From contig CM074768.1 in NCBI GenBank assembly GCA_037355855.1, forward strand, positions 1,922,001-1,986,000: a DNA stretch of 64,000 bases. Reading direction: 5' to 3'. Under the pieces are notes generated by a model. That model did no database searches. It was not told the origin of the DNA and was given only the letters and a program-made list of their open reading frames with translations. A program made the translations under genes and the position numbers. The stretch comes from Pseudo-nitzschia pungens. Taxonomy: Eukaryota; Bacillariophyta; Bacillariophyceae; Bacillariales; Bacillariaceae. How positions within the stretch are numbered: position 1 is the first letter of the stretch; every line of letters starts with the position of its first letter. Positions 1-10,724 of the stretch are shown in pieces.

Positions 1-819
1 ATGTCCGGCGAGAACAACATCGATAGCAACAGCCCCGTAGCATTAGACGACGACATCGAGACGGGGTCATCCTGCTGCACCCGCACAGGAAAATCCGAGG
101 AAGCGCGTTGCGGATGTTGGTAAGTCTCGCATTATTTTGTCGCGTCTGCGTCTGCGTCTGCGTCTTCCCGTGTGGTGTGGTGCGGTGTGGTTTTTTATTT
201 TTTTATTTTATTTTGCTGTGCATTGCATTGCATTGCGTTACATTTTGGTAAGGTTTATTTACCCTCAAGAAATCTTGCATCTGTGAGGAACACCGCACCG
301 CACCGCACTCTGAATCTCACGGAGTTTTGTCCCTCCGATCTTTGCGACATACCGCATAACCTTACCGTATTGTATTATCATCTCTGCTCTTTCTCTACAC
401 GTACGTGTACCGTACTGTATTTGTATTATTATTTGTCGTCTCGCTGACGTAGTCCCTACAAAGATTGCTTTGTGATTACCGCACAAATCATTTCCATTGT
501 GGCCCTCATCATCTCTTCGATGGGTGGTCTGAATTACGTCCCCGGCGTCGTGGCCGGGGTGTTCCTCCAGGTCTTCTGGTGCTACCGCCCGAAGCGATGC
601 GTCATGATCGCGGCGGTCGCCGTTTCGGGGGTCGCGGCGGTGGCGTCCATTGTGGCTGCATTCTGGCCTAACAATGGAGAAACGAAGGACGCTGGTTTCT
701 ACTTAATGCGGATTTGGGGTTGTCTCATCGCGGCCTTGTATCTGCCCGTGTTCGGATGCCTCTGGTATTTCGTTGCCAGTGGACGCCACGCGAAGTATGA
801 GGCGGGCTCTGAAAGTTAA
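1..819 (+). CDS. Small four-helix membrane protein, two exons
   Basis: I read this as join(1..119, 453..819), 161 residues. The ATG is the first base of the window, so an upstream start cannot be excluded. Exon 1 encodes an acidic head rich in S, D and E that ends in a Cys cluster (CTRTGKSEEARCGC). The intron 120-452 starts GTAAGTC and ends ACGTAG; joining there splits a Cys codon and gives CCPYKDCFVITAQ, in frame with the exon 2 reading frame. Exon 2 has four hydrophobic stretches (about residues 48-68, 69-85, 90-108 and 121-143) and a short basic/acidic tail. I recognise no family. The layout resembles small tetraspan proteins of unknown role. The function is unknown; the gene structure is well supported by frame and splice signals. 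Confidence 0.65.
120..452 (+). other. Spliceosomal intron of the four-helix protein gene
   Basis: The GT-AG intron has donor GTAAGTC and acceptor ACGTAG. It is T-rich and contains short repeated GCATT and CACCG words. Removing it restores one reading frame through the split Cys codon at 118-119/453. Confidence 0.6.
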
Positions 820-1327
820 GTCACACAACACGTGCTGCACGCCTAGACACGCGAATGTGAATGTATGCATGGATGGATGCATGGATGCCTGGCATCGGAT
901 CAGACAATCACAGACATACCGTCGTCTATTTGTTTGGAACGAGAACACATACCAATTTGAGAAAGATGAGAAGACAGTGTGTCGATGATGGTTCTTTCCA
1001 AAAGAAAAATCGAGAAACCCGCCAAAAATAGAGGCGCGCAAAAATTGAATCAAACTAGTCATTACTAGTAAATACGCGAGGGGAAAAAATATCCAAAAAT
1101 CAACGCATATGCGTCGATAACTTAATGTTTAATCTCTTCACATGTGTATACTTCATTGAGTATTTGCAACAACAAGAGCACCTCTGAAGTATATAAAACC
1201 ATATACCTATGGAAAGAGGAGAGTGAGAGCTTTCTAACAAGCCATTACTTGTTGATATTGGATGAATACTTTAGAAGTTAGGATTGCTCCAAAATGTATC
1301 AACGCATAGCGCCATCACTAAACGATA
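820..1327. other. Spacer without a recognisable gene
   Basis: About 500 bases of AT-rich sequence follow the first gene. It holds a short ATGGATGGATGC repeat near 866-887 and no supportable reading frame. Confidence 0.5.
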
Positions 1328-1988
1328 GGAATGTCCACTTTCAGATTACAGCTCAACCAATGCACCTACGGTACGTAGACATCGTAGAAGAATGTTTTTT
1401 GTTTTCATGAAATCTCCCCCGAATGTTTTTTCTTTTCACAAAAGCAGGTTGTAATCAGGTCTGTAATCTGATCACACCGCGCGAGCACCGTTATTTAACA
1501 TAGTTTGTTTGCGAGAACCACTTTTGAAATCTCGCCGCGTGATTGCAAGGAAAAAGGGTGCTACTCGACTGGTTACATCAATAACTGTCGAGATTGCTCG
1601 CGCTCGAACAAACAGTAATTAACCCTCCTTTGGTCTCAGCCTCGTTGCACTCGGCTTCGACCTCAGGAGTGTTAATTACTGCCGCAATCCCCCTTCAGTC
1701 TCAGCCTCGTTGCACTCGGCTTCGACTTCAGGGGGGTTGCAGTGTGAAATCTCCTGTAACCTGGGTACTATTTCCTGTGTAATCACCCTCTGCCATAGAA
1801 AAACTATTGTGTGTGCAGTCGGGCTCGTTGCACTCGCTCTTTTAACATAACTGTCGAGTTGCTCGCGCGGGGTGTGATCAGATTACAGACCTGATTACAA
1901 CCACCTGCTTTCGTGAAAACAAAAAACATTCTTCTACGATGTCTACGGAGGTGCATCGGTTGAGCTGTAATCTGAAAGTGGACATTCC
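1328..1988. mobile_element. Non-autonomous inverted-repeat element flanked by TA
   Basis: Two long imperfect inverted arms, about 1328-1486 and 1861-1988, share the outer sequence GGAATGTCCACTTTCAGATT and continue with high similarity for over 100 bases, to GTGTGATCAGATTACAG. The left arm carries an extra piece of about 30 bases. Both ends abut TA, which fits a Tc1/mariner-type target duplication. The core holds two direct copies of a module containing CTCGTTGCACTCGG (near 1636 and 1700) and a shorter third one near 1823. There is no transposase, so it would be a MITE-like element. The family is not recognised. Confidence 0.55.
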
Positions 1989-2171
1989 TACCGTATAGAG
2001 AGCTTAATCAGATTATTTTTTTAGGTGGGGTCGATTTGAAATCACGGGAGGTGCGATTTGTAACCTAAAAATTTAACTAGTGTTTCTTAGTGTCGAGCTG
2101 CTCGAATTTTGCGAGAACCACTTGAAATCTCGCGCGCGTGATTGCAAGGAAAAAAGGTGCTACTCGACGGT
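1509..2171. repeat. Direct ~60-bp module at 1509-1575 and 2108-2171
   Basis: The module starts GCGAGAACCACTT, continues through GAAATCTCG and GTGATTGCAAGG, and ends GGTGCTACTCGAC. One copy lies inside the inverted-repeat element and the other about 120 bases beyond its right end. This suggests nested or successive insertions of related units. Confidence 0.5.
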
Positions 2172-2640
2172 TACTGTGTAACCTTGTTACGTAATTACTG
2201 TTTTCGGATGCTTCCTGTCACTTCCGGATGCACTAGTAGAATCATCAAAGAACAACGAAGTCTTCCAAATCCCGTCCACTACAAAATTCTAAATTTCTAC
2301 TAATAGCATCAAAAAATAAGAAGACAAAATTGAGGATAAGGTTAACGATCGACACAACTCCTACTGGTAATCTTACCAATGCAATGCAGGAGGCGGCCCG
2401 GCGTCATTATTTTTTGCGCAGGCAGGCCTGAACCGAAAAGGGACACAACACTTACCTCATTGCACCCAAAAAAGTATGAACACCACCAGGCTTACTAGCC
2501 CAGGTACACCAGCACCAGTTCCCTACACAGGAGTTGTTTAACTAGTACTGGCAAAAAAGCATCTTGGATATCTTCACAGAGCGTGCATGATATATTATGA
2601 CTACTAAGGCTTACAGTGACTGTCAGGATTAGTAGCATCC
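1989..2640. other. Spacer without a recognisable gene
   Basis: This stretch lies between the inverted-repeat element and the ~168-bp tandem repeat. It contains the outer copy of the 60-bp module and otherwise AT-rich sequence. I see no gene. Confidence 0.4.
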
Positions 2641-3415
2641 TCCTGTATCTCTAGTAATAGTATAGGGCTGCTAGTAAGAACTGGGGTATGTAGATCTGGT
2701 ACAAATCCTACTGGATGGGCCCAGCATCCAGTCTAGTAGTAGCATCCTGTATAGTAGTGTCCCGCTTAAGAATCCTGTACAGTTCTTCAATGTATATCTT
2801 AGTAGTAGTAGCACCCTATATCTCTAGAGATATAGGTCTGAAAAGAGCTGGGGTATGTAGATCTGGTATGAATCCTACTACTGCTGGATGGGCCCAGCAT
2901 CCAGTCTACTACTAGCATCCTGTCTAGTAGTGCCCCCATTAGTAATCCTGTCGTACAGTTCCATCTCTATCTTAGCATCCTGTATCTCTAATAATACTAA
3001 TATAGCTAGGTCTGCTAAGAGCTGGGGTATGCAGATCTGGTATGAATCCTACTGGATGGGCCCAGCATCCAGTATAGCATCCTGTCTAGTGTCCCCATTA
3101 GTACTAGTAATCCTGTACAATTCCGTTTCTATCTTACTAGTACTAGTAGCATCCCTCCTGTATTTCTAATAATATAGAGCTGCTAAGAGCTGGGGTATGT
3201 AGATCTGGTACAAATCCTACTGAATGGGCCTAGCATCCAGTCTAGCATCTTGTCTACTAGTGTCCCCATTAATCCCGTACCGGTACAGTTCCGTTTCTAT
3301 CTTAGCATCGTTTATCTCTAATACGAAGTAATATAATAGGTCTGCTGAGAGCTGGGGTATGTGGACCTGGTACAAATCCTACTGAATGGGCCTAGAATCC
3401 TGTCTAGCATACATA
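2641..3415. repeat. Tandem repeat array, ~168-bp unit, five copies
   Basis: Each unit carries the landmark CTGGGGTATG followed by AGATCTGGTA, AATCCTACTG and GGGCC(C/T)AGCATCC. The landmark occurs at 2681, 2848, 3022, 3190 and 3352, giving periods of 167, 174, 168 and 162. Copies differ by small indels, often of TAG or ACTAGT. A second array of the same unit lies at 18240-18900. The short reading frames here are by-products of the repeat. Confidence 0.8.
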
Positions 3416-3909
3416 TCGAAACAACGATAGGTAGGATAACAATGTATTCAACAAAATTATGCCTTTTTTAAAAAAATAAATTATTGTTAAAATCAAAGAC
3501 CACAACTCCAACTCCACTCACCCTTCAAGTGCCAATCATACCGGTACTTATGTAACGGTACCGGTACATAAGGTTACGTACTCGTACCGTGATGGTTACC
3601 TTGACCTTCAATTATTCACTTACATCATATCGTACGGTACGTATTATCGTATTCAGTCAGCACTCGGTAAACCTTACGCGACAGACACCATTTCAACAAA
3701 AGATATGGTAATTACCTCGCACGAGTAGTACCACCAGTACAGTAGGTACGGTTGTAAGTGGAGACGTGGAGACAGAACCATCGGCAACAGGCAAAAACGG
3801 CAAGAGGAACAGGAACAGGGACAGCATCCCAAACAAGCTTTCCGAGCAAATTTCACATCACATCAAACTTCCGCAGCAACAAAAACAGACATCCACCATC
3901 ACACTAATT
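3416..3909. other. Spacer with GTACGGTA-type short motifs
   Basis: No gene is seen. The stretch 3540-3665 is dense in ACCGGTAC, GTTACC and GTACGGTACG words, the motif class found in most spacers of this window. Confidence 0.5.
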
Positions 3910-4827
3910 ATGGTCATCCCACAAAACAACAACAACCACCACAACAACACCGGCATCGACAATTCTACCGTTGCGAGCATCGTCCTCGGAACCACACTGG
4001 TGGTCGGCACTCTTTCCTCCCTGGGCTGGTACTATTACTTCACCCGCAACATTGTCGGCGGTAGAAGCAACAATGCCAGCAACAGCAACAGCAACAGCAA
4101 TAGCAACAACACCAGAAAACCAACACCAAAGCAGCACGAGTCCAACAGCAGCACCACCACCACCACCTCCTCCACCTCCTCCTCGTCTCTCATCAAACCC
4201 CCCTTTCCCCAACCGCTCCGGGATCTCCTCTCCCAGTGCCGGCTGGCCTATCTGTCCACCGTGGACGAAGCCGCCACGAGCTCCCACCTGAGCCTCATGA
4301 GGTTCACCTACCTGCACGATCCGGACGACGGTGAGGTCGTCATCATGAGCACCAATCGCAAGACCAAAAAATTCGACATGCTGTCCCGCCAGACCGGGGT
4401 GGCCCTGTTGGTCCACAACGCGAGCGCGAGCGCGACTTCCAATTCGAATTCCAATGCGAATTCCAACGACGAGAGCGAGAGCAACAGCAACGCTTCCACA
4501 AAAACGCTCTCGATCACCCTCAACGGGACCTGTCGGATCCTCTCCGGTGCCGACGAAACCCGGTACCGGGCTTCGCACCTCGAGCACAACCCGGACTATC
4601 CGCAGTTCATCGTCGGGGAAAACATCGCCGTCCTGTGCATCGATGTGACGTCGGCGCGGATCTGCGATCTCAACGACAACGTCACCAAGTGGAACGTGGA
4701 AGACGCGGCGGCGGCGGCGGCGACGACGGCTGCTCCTGCTGCTGCTGCTGCTTCGGATCCTGCGGATCCCGCTTCCGCTGCCGAAGAGACGAAACCCCGG
4801 GTGGTGGCGCAAACGGTGCGGGTGTAG
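3910..4827 (+). CDS. Membrane-anchored PNPOx-like split-barrel protein
   Basis: The frame encodes 305 residues from the first ATG at 3910; the frame is open further upstream but only from a GTG. After an Asn/His-rich head comes one membrane segment (about residues 20-42, TVASIVLGTTLVVGTLSSLG), then low-complexity Ser/Asn and Thr/Ser linkers. From about residue 97 there is a domain with PPFPQPLRDLLSQCRLAYLS, then LMRFTYLHD, VIMSTNRKTKKFDML and VALLVHN, and after a Ser/Asn insert LNGTCRIL and FIVGENIAVLCIDV. This order fits the pyridoxamine-phosphate-oxidase-like FMN-binding split barrel. The tail is Ala-rich. The substrate is unknown; I infer a flavin-dependent role anchored in a membrane. The Asn/Ser insert inside the barrel is unusual. 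Confidence 0.7.
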   Translation: MVIPQNNNNHHNNTGIDNSTVASIVLGTTLVVGTLSSLGWYYYFTRNIVGGRSNNASNSNSNSNSNNTRKPTPKQHESNSSTTTTTSSTSSSSLIKPPFPQPLRDLLSQCRLAYLSTVDEAATSSHLSLMRFTYLHDPDDGEVVIMSTNRKTKKFDMLSRQTGVALLVHNASASATSNSNSNANSNDESESNSNASTKTLSITLNGTCRILSGADETRYRASHLEHNPDYPQFIVGENIAVLCIDVTSARICDLNDNVTKWNVEDAAAAAATTAAPAAAAASDPADPASAAEETKPRVVAQTVRV

Positions 4828-6008
4828 GTTCCGAAAACGAAACCACGCGAATCGGGCGCGCGGGCCGGCCGACTGGCAAGGGAAGGACGGGAGGAATCCG
4901 CTGGCGTTCCGCGGGTCGGGGGCGGGCGCGAGAGGTGGATGCGATGCGATGCAATGCGATGCGGAACAGCAGGCAACCAACCAATCAACCCACCCTCCGA
5001 CCAATGAGAGGGACGAGACGGGAATCCAAGCGGACCAAAGCACGGTGCGGTGGTGATGAGGAATGAGAGGTGACGGATTAGAGATGACGAACGAGAAACA
5101 TCAAAATCCAATCCAATCCAATCCAATCCATGCAATACAGGAATTCATTTATTGCTTCTTGCGTCCTAGTGTCTCATTCACAACACGTCGTCCGGCGTTG
5201 TATTGTGTTGTGTGTTGTGTTGTGTTGTGTTGTGTTGCAGCTGCGCAACACAAACAAGCAAAACGAAAACACAAAACGAAAACACAAAACGACAAAGACG
5301 AAAGAACTTGCTTCTCCTGCGGCTCCCGGGAGATGAAACCTGCGGTCCCATCCTACGGACGAACGGACTGCTTACGGACAAGGTGTGTGCGGACATGGTG
5401 CGTGTGCGTGCGTGCGTGCGGATTGGATTGGATTGGATTGGATTGGATTGGATTTTCGAGAGAGCACGGAGTGTTCCTTCGTTCCTTTTCGGCTTCTCTC
5501 TTTTTGGTTTGGTTTTCCAAGAGAGGGGGTGTGTGTGGCGAGATAGTACCGCTGCTGGTGGTAGTAGTACGAGGGAACTCTGGAGAATTTTGTTTCCGAC
5601 CGCGAGATAATGATGGAATGATTGATTGTTGTGGCGTTGCCTTTGTGCTTATTTTCATTGGCATGCTTGCCTTTTGGGGTATGGTTTCTGCCCAGACGCT
5701 GGTACCAGTCGGACGTTGCCGCAAGAAGAAAAACTAATACTACTATTATTATACTAGCTTGGCTTTTTATCTGGTTGGATGATGACGATGACGATGGTGA
5801 TGTATAGTAGTAGTACTACTACTACTAGTAGTAGTAGTAGCTTTCAATTCTGCGACTGCGTGTAGATTCATGGATCGATTCGCTCTGATTGTATGGGTTG
5901 GCTAGTAATAGCTTTTGATAGATTGGAATTGCGCGGCATGCGAGCAACTCGTCGTTGTCGAATGGTGCGTGCGGCGTGGCATTAAGTATTACTACACATT
6001 ATTATTAT
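4828..6008. other. Spacer with simple repeats between convergent genes
   Basis: I see no convincing gene. It carries short tandem repeats: AATCC at 5106-5130, a GTTGT-type run at 5202-5237, and GATTG at 5421-5454, plus AGT/ACT triplets near 5808-5840. Several open frames here are low-complexity products of these repeats. It separates the 3' ends of the split-barrel gene and ispH. Confidence 0.5.
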
Positions 6009-7854
6009 TTATTGTTGTGTTTCTGTTTCTACCACCTCTTCTTCTTCCGTCTCGGGGATTTTCTTGGATGGTTTCACCACCACCGCCAGCAATTCCTCCT
6101 CGGCGAGCTTGTTGAGCATCATGATCCGTCCCAGAGCGTCCTGGACTTCCTTGTCGGGCGTCGAGGCCCCGCTCGTCACCCCCACGCGGAGGATTTTCTT
6201 GGTGCGATGGTGTTCGTTTTCGTTTTCGCTTTCGTTCCACAGCATGGACTCCGTCAAAAAGGGACCGTCGTGTTCCACGATGGTCCCGTCCATGGTCCGG
6301 TGCGTCAGCGTGTTCTCGGCCGAGATGCAACCGGCCGAGTTGATGTGGTACGATGGAACTCCTCGCAGCTGCGGGATCTCCAGCAGGTGGGCCGTGTTGG
6401 ACGAATCAAAGCCGCCCACCACCAGGATGAAATCGAGGTCCGGTTGGTCCGGATCGTGGTGCATGCTGCACAGTTCGTCGACCGCGTCCTGCCGGACCTG
6501 CGTGGCGTCGCAGATGGTGTCGAATTCGTAGTAATGCTCGTGGACGACGTCGGGTCCAAACACCGACATCATGGTTTTTTGCAACAGCTGCCCGATCGCC
6601 CTCGTTTCCTTCTTGTACATGGTCGTCTGGTTGGCGAGACCGATCTTGTTGAGGTGCACGTGGGGATCGAAGTGGGGGCTGCAGGCCGAGGAAAATTTTT
6701 TCAGGAACTCCTCGGCCCGGCCGTCTCCCCTTTTGGCGGTTCGGATGAAATCGGCCACGTACTCGGCCTCCTCGATGTTCTTGACGCAGAGGTAGGTCTC
6801 GCACATGGACTTGGTGGCCATGGTCTCCTCGTGGGCGTACTTCCCGTGGATTACGGACGTCAGGCCCCGGACCTGGTGGGTGTGGACCGTGTTCCAAACC
6901 TTTGCGACCCAGGGGCAGGTGGTGTCGACGACCTTGACGTTTTTCGAATCGAGCTCTCTGTGAAATGAAACCGAACGAAAAGAAATGGGAACATAGATTG
7001 TGCAGTGCGAAGCAATGAGGGATCAATCTACGAGATCCGTATGCGCTCCGGTAAGGTTGCCAGAGAAAAATAACCACAATGCAAAGAACGAATCCGCTTA
7101 CTTCATTTCGTCGAGGGTGGCACCGAATGCCGGAAGCATGACAACGTCGCCTTCCTCGATTTGCGAAAAATCCTTCGAATTATTCTCCTCCTTCTGGATA
7201 AAGTTCACATTCTTCGAATGCAATCGATCATTTACCATGGGATTGTGAATCAATTCGTTGGTGATGTGAATCTTTGAGTCGGGAAATGTTTCAATTGCAC
7301 TGTACGCTAGGTTGATGGATCGTTCCACTGAATATGCGCAATGGGAAAATTTTAAAACCAGAGTCAGGCGGGATGGTTGGGACGAAGCGAGAAGATGCGC
7401 CTTTCTTCCTCATTCCGTCTAGTAGTACTAAATCAGACATTCACTCACCTCCCCAACAAAAGCCATGGTCCTTGGCCAAGTAAAATTCTACTCCATCCTT
7501 TTCAATCATAAAGTTGGGGTTCTCCTTCATTTGGTTCATCAAATCGGAATCGAATTGCTTCCTCATATCTTCTGTAACTTCTGCTTTCACATGCCTGAAT
7601 ACTCCCGCCCCCCGATAAAAATCTTTCTTTCTGGCTATTTGCTCTCGTTCGTTTTTGATGTACATTTTCTTCTTCTTCTTCTTCTTTGCTGTAGTCTTGG
7701 TATCAGCGGCTTCGAAATTTTGATTGTTGAATGTCGATGAGAACAACGTAGTTCTTCCACTAGCACGAGCGTAATTGCTTGCAACATGGAAAGCTTCGGC
7801 AACGTTAGCTGCGAGGAGCAAATGAAGAATGCATTTTGTAATTGTAAGTCGCAT
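6009..7854 (-). CDS. ispH: 4-hydroxy-3-methylbut-2-enyl diphosphate reductase, plastid
   Basis: The gene is complement(join(6009..6957, 7102..7327, 7449..7854)), 526 residues. IspH is the last enzyme of the MEP pathway; it reduces HMBPP to IPP and DMAPP with a [4Fe-4S] cluster. The first splice creates GFCWGVERSINLAY and the second VKVVDTTCPWV, both family hallmarks. The three cluster cysteines are Cys133, Cys225 and Cys360 (the last in FDTICDATQVRQDA), and the NSAG motif follows later. The long form matches the plant/cyanobacterial type. The leader MRLTITKCILHLLLAANVAEA is a signal peptide followed by F, like the ASAFAP motif that directs proteins into complex diatom plastids. A Lys run coded by an AAG microsatellite follows the leader. 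Introns are 7328-7448 and 6958-7101. Confidence 0.93.
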
Positions 7855-9044
7855 CTTTCTGTGACCTTGTATTACAGTATACTTATAGCTTCTTGTGATT
7901 TGTTCTGATACAATTACCGTACGTTTTCGTCCGAGTGTGTTTAATCGGATCCTCCTCGCTCAAAAGGTCTTATCAAAGGATGGCATTCCCACTGCTGGGT
8001 TGATTTTCATGATATTCACACTTCTGGAGACTGGATCGATCGTCGATCGACGCTCATTTTCGATTCTCGAAGAACAAGAAATTGCCTCCCATCGATGCAT
8101 CGCTTTGTTAACAGCTGTCAACAGGTTCGTGTCTCTTCTTTCGTTTGCACATTCCACTTGGATTCTTGCGCCGAGCGTCCAGATACCAAATCATCTTTTT
8201 TTCCATTGAATCTGTGATTCTACAGACTGTACATTCAATCAACACATTAGGATCACGCCAAAAGCGTGTGAGGCACGCACCTTCATTTTTTTGATATGCT
8301 TCTTTCAACGAGCGCACCTGCAACGCGTTTTCCATCCTCCTACCGTAACCTTACCGGTACGGTAAGATAACCTTACTTCAATATCTCCGTCACTGATACC
8401 GTACGGTAAGATTAAGGTTACCGGTACGTGCACCGCATCCCTAAAATGCAAACGCAGTGAAACGTTTTTTGTTCTTCAAAGAGTGCAGTATTAATTACGA
8501 AGTAGTAGTAATTACTGGTTGCCTTTACCGTTAACCTTACGGTAAGGTTAAGACTCACCCACCAGAAACGGCTAGAATTGTCAATTTGTCGTATATTAAG
8601 GTTGAGGTTAATATTCATGAACAAACTCTCCAATTACTATGACCCTTCGTCCAACCGGGAACAAAACAAGATACGAGTACGTTCGGGACCCGTAATTAAG
8701 GTTACGTCGTGCTTCAGTTGTTCGGCTTTTTCCTATTGTACATTATTTTCAAGGTAGTAATTACGAGTAAGTTACGGTAAGATTACCAGTCTTGCGAGAA
8801 TAGTAACTTACCGTACGAGTAAGGTACGAAGTAATTACGAAGTAGGGTAAGATCTTATGACTCTTTGTCCAACCGGTAATCGTAATCCAAGCTTTACGCA
8901 ACGAATCCGTAGGTCGTGTTTCTGTCGTTCTGTGATTCCAACTCGGTCGTCTCTCGGAATGCAACTCGATTTAGTCTCACAAATCAAAATCATCACAAAT
9001 ATCCAAGACAATTATTATTATTTATCATTCATTTGCTTGTAATC
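7855..9044. other. Divergent spacer rich in GTACGGTA-type motifs
   Basis: It lies between the 5' ends of ispH and the M11 protease gene, so both promoters should be here, but I see no clear element. The stretch 8338-8860 is dense in TTACCGTAA, CCTTACCGGTACGG and GAAGTAATTACGAAGTA words. No gene is supported. Confidence 0.5.
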
Positions 9045-10724
9045 ATGAAGATGAATTTCATGGGGTTCGTTTTCACCGCCCTCGCCGCCGTGCAGCAAGT
9101 GGCTTGCGCTTCACACCATCCTCCCAATATGGAGCGGTACGAGATATACCGTCGCTACTTGACAGAAGAAGAAACAGAATGCGTCTTATACCAGAGAGTG
9201 GGACAAGCATCAGAAGCCCAAGACAACGAAGACAACGAAACATGGACCTGTGAGTTCACGAGGGAGCAACAAGAAAAGTTTGGCATCCCCGTAGACACGA
9301 CGGAAATCGAGGGAGTCCCGGAAGAATTGTTGGCATCGGCAGCTTCCGGAGAGTCAATCCTCAAGTTCAAGGATGGCGCTGTTATCCAAGCATCCAAACA
9401 GGACTCTGGAGCCATAGCGGTCTCCAGCAGAAGCGAAGGGTCGGTCGAGGTCCAGGCCATGTCGGACGATGACCCCCGCATCTCTCGCAACGCAAAGAGG
9501 ACCACGGGCAACTTTCGAGTTCTGGTGGTTCGTGTCATTGACAGCCACAACAAACAGGGAGAAAGTGCTACACAATTGAAGAGCGAGATCTTCAACGACT
9601 CATTCAACATGAAGACGCAGCTCAAGGCCTGTTCCCATGGCCAGATGACCATCGAAGAAGCCGGCATTGTGGACGTCAACGTCGACTTTCCTATCGAAAG
9701 CAGCATCAAAGATCAAGATTACGCAAAACGGGCAAAGTCAGCAGCGGAACAGAAGTATGGTGGTAGCGTTGGTCTTGGCAACAAGTATGACCTGGTCATG
9801 TTCTGTTTCCCCCCCTCTAGTAGAGGATTTAGTGCTTTTTCTTATGTAGGTCGGTGGGACAGTTATTACAATGATGGGTTTTGCTCGCGGCCTGGCACTC
9901 AACAGCACGAGATTGGCCACAACCTGGGACTCGGACACAGCACTCAGAATGGAGATGAATACGGCGATGAGGCGACGACGATGGGAAAAAGTCATGTGCC
10001 AGATGATGGCCCGGGCAAGTGTTTCAATCCCGCCAACAACTACCAGTTGAGATGGTACGAGCAGCAGCAGCTGTCGATCAAGCCCATGGAATTGTCTAGT
10101 CCCCAAACGTTTGTCTTGAATGGAGTGGACGATTATAAGCGGTGGGGGTCCTCCGGCGGAGAACTCGTTGTGTTGCGTCTTGTCTACTACGGAGATTCTC
10201 AAAACGCCTGGGATTACTACGTTGGGTACAACCGCAAATCGGGAATCAACGCGGGCACTGCATACGCCAACACAGTGTCCGTCCTTCTTAAGCAAAAAAA
10301 TGGTCCTTATGGAAAGAGCAAAACCACTAGATGGGATGTAAGTGTCGGGAAGAGGTTCACAATTCCTTCACCACCAGTTAGTGGGGGGGCCGATGTCCAC
10401 ATCGACTTTGAATCCATTCAAAATGGTGGGAAGGATGCAATTGTCGTCATCTCCAATAGCAACATCGGGGGTCCAGGGCCACAGCCAACGCAGAAGCCAA
10501 CGCAGAAGCCAACCACCCAGAACTGCGAGGACTACGACGTATTATTTTCCTTGAAAGGAGCCGGCAGAAGAAAGTCCTGCGAGTGGGTCGGGAAGGGAGC
10601 AGGAAATCCTGGGAAGAAGAAGAAGAAGATTCGGAAAAAATGTAAAAAAGAGACCGGCTTTGGGAAGGTCTGGCAATTTTGCCAGAAGACATGCTCCCTG
10701 GTCGGCATGGGACCCTGCGCCTAA
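9045..10724 (+). CDS. Secreted gametolysin-like metalloprotease (M11) with Cys-rich tail
   Basis: The frame encodes 559 residues from the ATG at 9045, chosen because MKMNFMGFVFTALAAVQQVACA is a good signal peptide. A propeptide-like region follows. The zinc site HEIGHNLGLGH is at about residues 288-298, with the HExxHxxGxxH form and a following Met (TTMGKS) typical of metzincins; the setting matches peptidase M11 (gametolysin/autolysin), which digests cell-wall or matrix glycoproteins. After a P-T-Q-K linker near residue 485, the last 65 residues hold six Cys, a Lys run, and the pattern CEDYDVLF...SCEW...KTCS...GPC, like ShK-type tails of diatom secreted proteins. The end of this gene is duplicated, broken, at 33540-33905. 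I infer an extracellular protease. Confidence 0.85.
   Translation: MKMNFMGFVFTALAAVQQVACASHHPPNMERYEIYRRYLTEEETECVLYQRVGQASEAQDNEDNETWTCEFTREQQEKFGIPVDTTEIEGVPEELLASAASGESILKFKDGAVIQASKQDSGAIAVSSRSEGSVEVQAMSDDDPRISRNAKRTTGNFRVLVVRVIDSHNKQGESATQLKSEIFNDSFNMKTQLKACSHGQMTIEEAGIVDVNVDFPIESSIKDQDYAKRAKSAAEQKYGGSVGLGNKYDLVMFCFPPSSRGFSAFSYVGRWDSYYNDGFCSRPGTQQHEIGHNLGLGHSTQNGDEYGDEATTMGKSHVPDDGPGKCFNPANNYQLRWYEQQQLSIKPMELSSPQTFVLNGVDDYKRWGSSGGELVVLRLVYYGDSQNAWDYYVGYNRKSGINAGTAYANTVSVLLKQKNGPYGKSKTTRWDVSVGKRFTIPSPPVSGGADVHIDFESIQNGGKDAIVVISNSNIGGPGPQPTQKPTQKPTTQNCEDYDVLFSLKGAGRRKSCEWVGKGAGNPGKKKKKIRKKCKKETGFGKVWQFCQKTCSLVGMGPCA

Noticed and set aside
3904..5043. 379-codon minus-strand frame
   Set aside because: It mirrors the split-barrel gene and consists of Arg/Gly/Val low complexity; no motif is seen.
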